In this document: positions 44,162-52,016 of the stretch, in pieces
How positions within the stretch are numbered: position 1 is the stretch's first letter
Layout of the letters: every line of letters begins with the position of its first letter
Assembly (NCBI RefSeq): GCF_000423005.1
Contig: NZ_AUHD01000004.1
Span: forward strand, 124,001-188,000
Source of the DNA: Gelidibacter mesophilus DSM 14095
Lineage (GTDB): Bacteria > Bacteroidota > Bacteroidia > Flavobacteriales > Flavobacteriaceae
DNA: 64,000 nucleotides
Reading direction: 5' to 3'
Made by a program: the position numbers and the translations under genes
The notes under the pieces: generated by a model
The model's input: the letters and a program-made list of their open reading frames with translations, nothing else
What the model was told of the DNA's origin: nothing
Database searches by the model: none

Positions 44162-45166
44162 TTATCTCATAATGCGCACCAGCAATTCCTTTAGCAAATC
44201 ACCTTGAGGGACCGCATTTGATCCCACGCCTTTACTTTTAACGTCAAACTCGCGTAAGGTGGCCACAACTCCACTCACTTTTCTCATCGGGAAATTTCTA
44301 GCCGCCGTTATATATTCATTCACAAAATACGGATTGATCTTTAATGCAGAAGCCACATTCCGGGGTGACTTATCGCTCATTCCATGAAAATACAACAATT
44401 GTGAAAAGAAATTAAACAATAAGGCTACGGTTACAACTATAGGATTGTCCTTAGGATTTTCGGCAAAATAATTAACAATTTGATGGGCTTTTTTGATGTC
44501 ACCGTCGCCAATGGCCTTGCGCAACTCAAAATTATTGAAGTCCTTACTGATACCTATGTTTTCTTCAATGTGTTCTGGAGAAATCTGAGTACCCTTAGGT
44601 AAAACAATTTGTAATTTATTAAGTTCGTTATTGATTTTGCTCAAATCCGTCCCTAAAAACTCCACAAGCATCTGCGAAGCTTTTGGAGAAATGGTGTAAT
44701 CTTTTGGTGCCAAAACACGTCTTATCCAATCGGCCACCTGATTTTCGTAAAGTTTTTTACTTTCATAAACCACCCCCATTTTATTCAGGGTTTTATATAA
44801 TGATTTACGCTTATCGATCGTTTTGTACTTATAGTTCATCACCAGGATGGTAGTTGGCTGTGGCTGTTTAGCATAATCCGCCAATTTCTCAATGCTTCTT
44901 GCTAAATCCTGCGCTTCTTTTACAATGATTACCTGATATTCCGCCATCATTGGAAAACGTTTGGCGTTGCCTACAATATCATCAATAGAAACGTCACGTC
45001 CATAGAGCACCATCTGATTGAAACCCCGTTCCTCCTCAGTAAGCACATTATCCTCAATAAAATCTGAAATCTTATCTATATAATAAGGTTCTTCCCCCAT
45101 TAAGAAATAAATGGGTTTCAACTTTCTGTTCTTAATATCAGCAGCTAACTGTTTTACTTCGTCCAA
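44162..45166 (-). CDS. holA: DNA polymerase III delta subunit (clamp loader)
   Basis: This 334-residue clamp-loader subunit opens the sliding clamp at replication forks. The N-terminal RecA-like domain is seen as PIYFLMGEEPYYIDKISDFIE and VIIVKEAQDLAR, the middle as VAYESKKLYENQ-like helices with LVEFLGTDLSKINNELNKL, and the C-terminal collar as LRKAIGDGDIKKAHQIVNYFA. Length fits HolA. The start is a TTG at 45166; an in-frame TGA eight codons upstream leaves no ATG. It is divergent from the HsdR-N-like gene. Confidence 0.9.
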   Translation of the reverse strand: MDEVKQLAADIKNRKLKPIYFLMGEEPYYIDKISDFIEDNVLTEEERGFNQMVLYGRDVSIDDIVGNAKRFPMMAEYQVIIVKEAQDLARSIEKLADYAKQPQPTTILVMNYKYKTIDKRKSLYKTLNKMGVVYESKKLYENQVADWIRRVLAPKDYTISPKASQMLVEFLGTDLSKINNELNKLQIVLPKGTQISPEHIEENIGISKDFNNFELRKAIGDGDIKKAHQIVNYFAENPKDNPIVVTVALLFNFFSQLLYFHGMSDKSPRNVASALKINPYFVNEYITAARNFPMRKVSGVVATLREFDVKSKGVGSNAVPQGDLLKELLVRIMR

Positions 45167-45247
45167 ACTTTGTAAATTTTGAGATTCTCATCACCACATT
45201 CCGATTTAACCGTAGGGAATTTGGTATTTAGTTATTGAAGATTAACT

Positions 45248-45730
45248 TTGGCAATATTTAAACAAGAAGTCTTGCAACCACTCAATTTTCCAAAGTTTTC
45301 GTTCCGATTCAAAAATAGCGAAAATAAAGTATCTATTTTCGACGTCGTTCGTAAAAAATTTATCATTTTACAACCAGAGGAATGGGTACGACAACACTGT
45401 GTGCATTACTTGATGACTGAAAAAAACTATCCGCATTCGTTGATTAATGTTGAAAAGGAAATGGTTATAAACGGTTTGAAAAAACGCTATGATATTGTGG
45501 TATTCAACACGCAAGGAGACGTGCACTTAATTGTGGAATGTAAAGCTCCAAAAATTCAAATCGAGCAAACTACTTTTGATCAAATAGCCCGGTATAATCT
45601 GGCATTGAAAGCCAATTATTTAATGGTGACCAATGGATTGGATCACTATTATTGCCAGATGGATTTTGAAAAAGAGAGTTATCTGTTTTTGAAGGATATT
45701 CCTGATTACGGGAGGCATGAGGTGAAGTGA
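45248..45730 (+). CDS. Stand-alone HsdR N-terminal-like (PD-(D/E)XK) protein
   Basis: This 160-residue protein starts at a TTG. It resembles only the nuclease end of type I restriction subunit R: RYDIVVFNTQGDVHLIVECKAPKIQI gives the D...ExK pattern, with QIARYNLALKANYLMVTNG following. No helicase domain, HsdM or HsdS gene is present, so this is not a restriction system. The same small protein is, from memory, often next to holA in flavobacteria. It may act in DNA repair or nucleic-acid turnover, but that is inference. Confidence 0.7.
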   Translation: MAIFKQEVLQPLNFPKFSFRFKNSENKVSIFDVVRKKFIILQPEEWVRQHCVHYLMTEKNYPHSLINVEKEMVINGLKKRYDIVVFNTQGDVHLIVECKAPKIQIEQTTFDQIARYNLALKANYLMVTNGLDHYYCQMDFEKESYLFLKDIPDYGRHEVK

Positions 45731-45781
45731 TAGCGATTAGGGATTTCTAATTTTACTTTATGGAATTGGAATTTGGATATT

Positions 45782-45809
45782 GGTATTTGGTATTTGGTAT
45801 TTGGTATTT
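45782..45809 (+). repeat. Four tandem heptamers (GGTATTT) before the glycosyltransferase
   Basis: Four perfect copies of a seven-base unit end 23 bases before the GTG start at 45833. A related GGAATTTGG run lies just upstream. Seven is not a multiple of three, but the tract is outside the coding frame, so slippage would change promoter or leader spacing rather than the reading frame. Confidence 0.7.
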
Positions 45810-45832
45810 AATAAGTAAAAATTAAAGTATTT

Positions 45833-46846
45833 GTGGCTAAAAAAGAAATCGCAGTTGTTATATTAAATTGGAATGGTAAAAGCTTGTTGGAGAAATTTCT
45901 TCCTTCAGTGATTTTGTATTCAAAGGAAGCCCATATCTATGTGGCTGACAATGCATCCACCGATGATTCCATCCGATTTTTAAAGCAAAATTACCCCGCT
46001 GTAAAAATCATTCAAAATGAGGAAAATGGCGGCTATGCCAAAGGATATAATGAGGCGTTAAAACATGTGGATGAGGATATCTTTTGTCTCTTAAATAGTG
46101 ACATTGAGGTTACCGCAGATTGGCTCTCTCCTATTCTCAATATTTTTAGGAGAGAAAGCAAGACGGCCATAATCCAACCAAAGATTCTCGACTATAAAAA
46201 CAAGATGTATTTTGAATATGCCGGAGCTGGAGGCGGATTTATTGATCAATTAGGATATCCATATTGTAGAGGACGTATTTTTGATACCATAGAAAAGGAT
46301 GTTGGCCAATATAATGACACCACCACAATCTTTTGGGCCTCTGGCGCGTGTTTTTTTATTAGAAAATCGGTTTTTGAATCCTTAAATGGTTTTGACGATT
46401 CATTTTTTGCCCATATGGAAGAAATCGATCTATGTTGGCGAGCACATAACTCAGGATACAGCACAAAGTACGTGGGCAGTTCTACCGTATTTCATGTGGG
46501 TGGAGCTACCCTCAACACTACAAATCCTAAAAAAACCTATCTTAACTTTAGGAACAGTTTATTTACGTTGACAAAAAACGCACCCAATAACCTGTTCTTT
46601 TTAATTTTTTACCGATTGATTCTCGATGGTGTTGCAAGTTTGAAGTTCTTTTTAGAATTTAAGTTCTCCCATATCCTTGCAGTTCTTAAAGCACATGGAA
46701 GTTTTTATTTGAAACTTCCAAACTTACTGAAAAAACGAAAAATAGCACGAACAAATCTATCACTTAATACAGAAGTTAAATACTATAATGTAAGATCCAT
46801 TTTATGGCTTTATTATATAAGAAAACACAAGATTTTTGACCAATAA
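45833..46846 (+). CDS. Glycosyltransferase family 2
   Basis: This 337-residue GT-A enzyme starts at GTG. Nucleotide-sugar binding features are AVVILNWNGKSLLEKFLPSV, VADNASTDDSI and the metal-binding LLNSDIEV. The acceptor region contains ASGACFFIRKSVF and GFDDSFFAHMEEIDLCWRAHN with the ED pattern. A hydrophobic segment near the C-terminus (NLFFLIFYRLILDGVASLKFF) may anchor it to the membrane. Close to rhamnosyltransferase-like members that build surface polysaccharide; sugar and acceptor cannot be read. Confidence 0.88.
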   Translation: MAKKEIAVVILNWNGKSLLEKFLPSVILYSKEAHIYVADNASTDDSIRFLKQNYPAVKIIQNEENGGYAKGYNEALKHVDEDIFCLLNSDIEVTADWLSPILNIFRRESKTAIIQPKILDYKNKMYFEYAGAGGGFIDQLGYPYCRGRIFDTIEKDVGQYNDTTTIFWASGACFFIRKSVFESLNGFDDSFFAHMEEIDLCWRAHNSGYSTKYVGSSTVFHVGGATLNTTNPKKTYLNFRNSLFTLTKNAPNNLFFLIFYRLILDGVASLKFFLEFKFSHILAVLKAHGSFYLKLPNLLKKRKIARTNLSLNTEVKYYNVRSILWLYYIRKHKIFDQ

Positions 46847-46898
46847 TCAAATGTGTTAAAATAGTTGTTAATTCTTCGTGAAATTGGCATTTTTTGTA

Positions 46899-46906
46899 TA
46901 ATTTTG
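46899..46906 (+). promoter_or_regulatory. Promoter -7 box upstream of the OmpA lipoprotein
   Basis: TAATTTTG matches TAnnTTTG exactly, 36 bases before the ATG at 46943. The nearest TTG upstream is only 12 bases away, so the -33 element is unclear. Confidence 0.45.
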
Positions 46907-46942
46907 GCTTGTTAAATTTTTAATTATTTAATCACTACCATT

Positions 46943-47809
46943 ATGAAAAAAATCATGTTATTAAGTGTGTTTTCATTGTTGGTTTTAAGTTCATGTGTAT
47001 CGAAAAAAGAATACACAGCGCTTGAAGCCAAACAAAAAGAAACACAAGATTTATTGAATACCGCAACAGTAAAGCTAAACAGTTGTTTATCAGAAAGAGC
47101 TACCGCACAAGCACGTGTTGAAGGTCTACAAGAACAATTGGCTGACATGCGTAGAACAAATTTAGACCTAATTGATACTAAAGGAAACCTAACAACTTTA
47201 ACTCAAAAAGGTGCTGAGAATCTTGAAAGATCTCTTGAGAGTTTAAAAGAAAAAGATCTTAAAATCACACGTTTACAAGACGCGTTAACTAAAAAAGACA
47301 GTGTTACTCTTGCTATTGTAACAAGTTTGAAGAAAGACGTTGGTCTTAACGATCCAGACATTCAGATAAATGTTGAGAAAGGTGTGGTTTATATTTCTAT
47401 CGCCGATAAGTTATTATTCCAAAGTGGGAGCTACAACGTGACCTCTAAAGCTAAGACCATCTTAAGCAAAGTGGCTACTGTAGTCAACGGAAAACCTGAT
47501 TTTGAATGTATGGTTGAAGGCCATACAGATAGTGTACCTTACAAAAGAGGTGGCATCATCGAGGATAACTGGGATTTAAGTGTGAAACGTGCAACTTCTA
47601 TTGTTAGAGTATTGGAAGAGTTAGGCGTCAACCCTAAACAACTTATTGCTTCTGGACGTAGCGAATACGTGCCATTGGTACCAAATGACAGCGCTGAGAA
47701 CAGAGCTATTAACAGACGTACACGTATTTTAGTACTTCCTAAAATTGACCAGTTCTATGATATGGTTGAAAAAGAAATGAAAAACATGATTGCTGAAGAC
47801 CAAAAGTAA
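46943..47809 (+). CDS. OmpA-family lipoprotein with coiled coil
   Basis: This 288-residue envelope protein has lipobox cysteine C18 (LVLSSCVS), an Ala/Gln/Glu-rich coiled coil to about residue 120, then an OmpA-like peptidoglycan-binding domain: LLFQSGSYNVTSKAKTILSKV, VEGHTDSVPYK, NWDLSVKRATSIVRVLEE, ASGRSEYVPLVPNDSAENR. It would link the outer membrane to the wall. It stands alone, with its own -7 box and a strong terminator, which together with regular codon use suggests it is well expressed. Confidence 0.9.
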   Translation: MKKIMLLSVFSLLVLSSCVSKKEYTALEAKQKETQDLLNTATVKLNSCLSERATAQARVEGLQEQLADMRRTNLDLIDTKGNLTTLTQKGAENLERSLESLKEKDLKITRLQDALTKKDSVTLAIVTSLKKDVGLNDPDIQINVEKGVVYISIADKLLFQSGSYNVTSKAKTILSKVATVVNGKPDFECMVEGHTDSVPYKRGGIIEDNWDLSVKRATSIVRVLEELGVNPKQLIASGRSEYVPLVPNDSAENRAINRRTRILVLPKIDQFYDMVEKEMKNMIAEDQK

Positions 47810-47834
47810 GAAGCAATAAAATTAGTATATACTT

Positions 47835-47866
47835 AAAAAGCTCAACTTAACGGTTGAGCTTTTTTT
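47835..47866 (+). terminator. Rho-independent terminator of the OmpA lipoprotein gene
   Basis: Perfect arms AGCTCAAC (47839-47846) and GTTGAGCT (47853-47860), extended by flanking A-run and T-run to about 12 pairs, followed by TTTTTTT. The A-run upstream means it may also work from the other strand. Confidence 0.9.
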
Positions 47867-47867
47867 A

Positions 47868-47885
47868 TTCCTGCGCAGGCAGGAA
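47868..47885. repeat. Short palindrome TTCCTGC...GCAGGAA
   Basis: Seven-base perfect arms around GCAG, right behind the terminator. The wording (ATTCCTGCGCAGGCAGGAAT) is of the intergenic kind seen in many flavobacterial genomes, from memory. Confidence 0.5.
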
Positions 47886-48033
47886 TCTCTATTTTAATTT
47901 CTATTTAATAATTTTATCAAGAAAAAAGACATCACTCTATGAGCGCACGTGAAATAGTTGTTTTTTTTTTTAAGTTGATAGAGAATTCAAAATAATTGGT
48001 CAGAACTTTCATGTAGTAAAAACTATAACCATT

Positions 48034-48654
48034 TTAAAAAATTTCCAAACTCCCTTTTCCTTCCCTCACAATCACAGGAACTTCTTCAGACAGATCAATC
48101 ACAGTGGATGCTAAATTATCACCATAGCCACCGTCAATTACCAAATCCACAAGATTATCCCATTTTTCCAAAATCAACTCAGGATCTGTGGTATACTCTA
48201 TAATTTCATCCTCATCTCTTATAGATGTCGAAATAATTGGACGCCCCAATTGCTTTACAATTTCTAAAGCAATATTATTTTTTGGCACCCTTATACCTAC
48301 TGTTTTTTTCTTTTTAAAAGGATGCGGAAGCGTTTTGGCTCCTGGAAGAATAAACGTATACGGACCAGGCAATGCACGTTTTAAGATCTTAAATGTGGTG
48401 GTATCTATTTGCTTTACATAATCGCTTAAATTACTCAGGTCATAGCAGATAAAAGAAAAGTTAGCTTTATCCAATTTCACTCCTTTTATTTGTGCAACGC
48501 GCTCTAAAGCCTTTATATTATTGATATCACAGCCTAAACCGTAAACAGTATCTGTTGGATAGATAATCAATCCCCCATCTTTAAGAACCTTAATGACCTT
48601 TTTAATTTCTTTGGCATTCGGGTTCTCTTCATATATTCTAATAAATTCAGCCAT
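48034..48654 (-). CDS. tsaC: L-threonylcarbamoyladenylate synthase (TsaC/Sua5/YciO)
   Basis: This 206-residue YrdC-fold protein makes threonylcarbamoyl-AMP for the t6A modification of ANN-decoding tRNAs. Signatures are LKDGGLIIYPTDTVYGLGCDI at residues ~25-45, KGVKLDKANFSFICYDL, ALPGPYTFILPGA and RPIISTSIRDED. It lacks the extra Sua5 C-terminal domain, and resembles the YciO branch, so YciO-like function is possible. The start is 47 bases from the divergent hydrolase start. Confidence 0.85.
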   Translation of the reverse strand: MAEFIRIYEENPNAKEIKKVIKVLKDGGLIIYPTDTVYGLGCDINNIKALERVAQIKGVKLDKANFSFICYDLSNLSDYVKQIDTTTFKILKRALPGPYTFILPGAKTLPHPFKKKKTVGIRVPKNNIALEIVKQLGRPIISTSIRDEDEIIEYTTDPELILEKWDNLVDLVIDGGYGDNLASTVIDLSEEVPVIVREGKGSLEIF

Positions 48655-48701
48655 ACTATGTGTGTTGGAATTACGTTTACAAAGTAATTAATATTTTCAT
48701 C

Positions 48702-49565
48702 ATGAAAGCTATAAAACTAATATTACTCAGTATTATCGTTGCTTCAATTTCATTTTCTTGTACTAAAGACAGCACTGAGACAAATGTTGATGGCCTCAAT
48801 CCAACAGAATATTATCAAGAGCTGGATATTAGTTATGGCCCAAGTAATCATCAAAAATTTGATTTATACCTTCCTAGAAACCGAAGTAATACAACAAAAG
48901 TCATAGTTTTAGTGCATGGCGGTGGATGGTCCGGTGGCGATAAAGTTGACATGAATGCATTTAAGGATATTATGCGTTTAGATTTGCCCGACATTGCCAT
49001 AGTAAACATCAACTACAGATTGGCAGACGCCAATCACAATCCGTATCCCATGCAGATTGAAGATCTTACTTCTGTGATAGATCATCTTAAAGAAAAACAG
49101 GATTATTAGGTCCTGTCTGACGATTATGGTTTCGTTGGTGTTAGTGCGGGCGCACATTTAGCATTGCTTTGGAGCTATACTTTTGATAGCAAAAACGATG
49201 TGAAAATGGTGTGCAGTATTGTTGGGCCTACAAACTTTACAGATCCCGCCTATTTAAACACTACCGACCCGAACATTCGTAATTTGATGAACTTGTATGG
49301 TATTGCTGCCACAACTGATTTTTTGGAAGAAGTCAGCCCATACCATCGTGTCACTGTTCAATCACCACCAACAACTTTATTTTATGGTGGCCAAGATTTG
49401 TTGGTTCCCACAACCCAGGGGACTGACATGACTACTCGTTTACAACAATTGGGCGTCACCCATGAATTTACACTCTATGAAAATGCTGGTCACGGTTTGG
49501 TAGGACTTGAACTATTGGATACATGGTCAAAATTAAAAGCATTTATAATTTTCACATTAACCTAA
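48702..49565 (+). pseudogene. Alpha/beta-hydrolase lipoprotein interrupted by one in-frame TAG
   Basis: From the ATG at 48702 the frame gives a lipoprotein signal (C20 in SFSCTK) and an esterase-type alpha/beta hydrolase of 287 codons. Codon 136 (49107-49109) is TAG, but the same frame continues to a TAA at 49563. Counting through it, all catalytic parts are present: oxyanion HGGGW at 72-76, nucleophile S148 in GVSAGAH, D232 in GGQDLLVP and H264 in NAGHGL. The stop separates the oxyanion loop from the nucleophile, so a product ending there could not work. Mutation, sequencing error or readthrough are all possible. Its last bases overlap the helicase stop on the other strand. Confidence 0.8.
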
Positions 49566-51872
49566 TACATCCAACTTTGCAAAGCGCAATAATAACTTTT
49601 TGACACCACCGTGCTCAAAATTTATTTCCGCTTTCGTATCTGCGCCCACACCTTCAATTTTTAGGACTTCACCTTTACCAAAACGCATATGTTCCACTAC
49701 ATTGCCTACCGTTAATTTGCCATCGAACAAATTGACATCAGGACTTCCCGTAGATTTACCAATAGGTTTTAATTTGGCGGGCGGAATAAACTTAGGTGGT
49801 TTTGCTTCCAATTTTCGTTTCGTAGGTTTTTTAAATCTGATTTGGTCAGGTTCCACATCTCCAAAGATATCCGCAGATAACATAGGATTGAAACGTCTAT
49901 CGTCAACCGGAGTCATAATCTCCACGAAGTTTTCGTCAATTTCCTCTATAAAACGGCTTGGTTCAGCATCAATCAATTTGCCCCAACGGTAGCGTGACAT
50001 CGTATAAGTCAAATAGGCCTGCTTTTCTGCCCTGGTCAAGGCTACGTAAAATAAACGTCGCTCCTCCTCCAGCTCACTACGCGTATTCATACTCATCCCA
50101 CTCGGAAAGAGATCTTCTTCCATGCCCACAATATAAACGTATGGGAACTCCAAACCTTTGGCCAAGTGAATGGTCATTAAGGCCACATGATCCGCATCAC
50201 CCTTATTGGCGTCCAAATCGGTTGCTAAGGCCACATCTTCCAAAAACTCAGGCAAGGCACCAGTGGCATCCGCCAATTCTTCCTGACCTTCCACAAAATC
50301 CTTGATTCCATTGAGCAACTCCTCAATATTCTCCATCTTGGCAATCCCTTCAGGAGTACCATCATTTTTAAATTCCTTAATAAGTCCGGTCACCTTGGTC
50401 ACGTGTTCCGCCAAATCAAACGCGTTGGCAGTTTGGTTCATCACCTGAAAACTCTCAATCATGGTGACAAAATTCTTCAGCTTATTTTTTGTACCTGAAT
50501 TGATATTGATTTCTATCTTATCAATATGCTTCATCACTTCAAAAATAGAACGGTTATAGCCGTTTGCAGCCACCACTAATCGATCTATAGTAGTTTGACC
50601 AATCCCACGTCCTGGGAAATTGATGACGCGTTTAAGCGCTTCCTCATCGGCGGGATTGATGATCAACCTTAGATAAGACAAGACATCCTTAATCTCTTTA
50701 CGTTGGTAAAAAGATAATCCACCATAAATTCTATAAGGAATACTACGTTTCCTCAGAGCGTCCTCCATAGCACGAGATTGTGCATTGGTACGGTATAAAA
50801 TAGCAAAATCACTATTCATCAATTGATTTTCCATTTTGTTTTCAAAAATGGAACTTGCCACAAAACGGCCTTCATCGCCATCAGTCATCAATCGGTGTAC
50901 CTTTATTTTTCCACCTTCATCATTGGCGGTCCACACCACTTTTTCAAGTTTGGTCTGGTTTTTATCGATTATGGAATTGGCAGCATTGACAATATTTTTG
51001 GTCGATCGGTAATTCTGCTCCAAACGGAACATTTTTACATCGTCATAATCCTTCTGAAAATTTAAAATATTACTAATATTAGCACCCCTAAAGGCATATA
51101 TACTCTGTGCATCATCTCCAACGACGCAAATATTTTGAAAGCGATCAGCGAGCGCCCTAACAATTAAATACTGCGAGTGGTTGGTATCTTGGTACTCATC
51201 AACCAAGATATAACGAAACCGATTCTGATATTTCGCCAGCACATCCGGGAAACGCGTCAGCAATTCGTTGGTTTTTAATAACAGATCATCAAAGTCCATG
51301 GCGCCTGCCTTAAAGCATCTATCCACGTAGTTTTTGTAAATATCTCCAAGTCGCGGACGTTTGGCCATGGTATCGGCTTCAATCAAATCAGAATTTTGAA
51401 AATAAGCTTTCACGGTGATCAAACTATTTTTATAGGATGATATTCGAGAACTTATCTGTTTGGTTTTATAAATATCCTTATCAAGACCCATTTCTTTGAT
51501 AATGGCACCAATCAACCGTTGTGAATCCTGCGCGTCATAAATGGTAAAATTATTCGGATAGCCCAATTTGTCGGCTTCGATGCGCAATATTTTAGCAAAA
51601 ACCGAGTGAAACGTGCCCATCCAAAGATTTTTGGCTTCACTTGTTCCTACAATATCAGCAATCCTAGCCTTCATTTCACGAGCAGCTTTATTTGTAAACG
51701 TCAACGATAAGATGTTGAATGCGTCAACCCCCAAACTCATTAAGTAGGCAATCCTATAAGTTAACACCCTAGTTTTACCAGAACCAGCACCCGCAATCAC
51801 AATCATAGGGCCATCTTTTTGCAGTGTTGGTGCTAACTGCGCTTCATTTAACTGACTTAAATATTTTTCCAA
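49557..51872 (-). CDS. pcrA: UvrD/PcrA-type superfamily 1 DNA helicase
   Basis: This 771-residue 3'-5' helicase has all SF1A motifs: LNEAQ (Q motif), Walker A GAGSGKTRVLTYR, TFTNKAAREMK, ILVDEYQDTNHSQY (Walker B), VVGDDAQSIYAFRGA, LEQNYRSTKNIV, VALMTIHLAKGLEFPYVYIVG and LFYVALTRAEK. The C-terminal tail ends in a Tudor-like region (VGNVVEHMRFGKGEVLKIEG) typical of PcrA, which binds RNA polymerase. It starts at TTG (51872); an upstream in-frame stop rules out a nearby ATG. It acts in repair and clearing of blocked forks. The 3' end overlaps the broken hydrolase gene by nine bases. Confidence 0.93.
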   Translation of the reverse strand: MEKYLSQLNEAQLAPTLQKDGPMIVIAGAGSGKTRVLTYRIAYLMSLGVDAFNILSLTFTNKAAREMKARIADIVGTSEAKNLWMGTFHSVFAKILRIEADKLGYPNNFTIYDAQDSQRLIGAIIKEMGLDKDIYKTKQISSRISSYKNSLITVKAYFQNSDLIEADTMAKRPRLGDIYKNYVDRCFKAGAMDFDDLLLKTNELLTRFPDVLAKYQNRFRYILVDEYQDTNHSQYLIVRALADRFQNICVVGDDAQSIYAFRGANISNILNFQKDYDDVKMFRLEQNYRSTKNIVNAANSIIDKNQTKLEKVVWTANDEGGKIKVHRLMTDGDEGRFVASSIFENKMENQLMNSDFAILYRTNAQSRAMEDALRKRSIPYRIYGGLSFYQRKEIKDVLSYLRLIINPADEEALKRVINFPGRGIGQTTIDRLVVAANGYNRSIFEVMKHIDKIEININSGTKNKLKNFVTMIESFQVMNQTANAFDLAEHVTKVTGLIKEFKNDGTPEGIAKMENIEELLNGIKDFVEGQEELADATGALPEFLEDVALATDLDANKGDADHVALMTIHLAKGLEFPYVYIVGMEEDLFPSGMSMNTRSELEEERRLFYVALTRAEKQAYLTYTMSRYRWGKLIDAEPSRFIEEIDENFVEIMTPVDDRRFNPMLSADIFGDVEPDQIRFKKPTKRKLEAKPPKFIPPAKLKPIGKSTGSPDVNLFDGKLTVGNVVEHMRFGKGEVLKIEGVGADTKAEINFEHGGVKKLLLRFAKLDVLG

Positions 51873-52016
51873 ATCTCTTCCAATTATTAATCCGTGAAAT
51901 TAACCAAAGCTTAGGTTTATAGTAAACGTTTTTATCAATAATTATAAACAATTCCGTTTGTTTTAAACTCTAAAATAATTTGAATATCTTTAGAATGATT
52001 ACAAAATTTCTTTCCT

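Noticed and set aside
45248-45730. Type I restriction-modification system
   Set aside because: Only the HsdR N-terminal part exists; there is no helicase domain, HsdM or HsdS.
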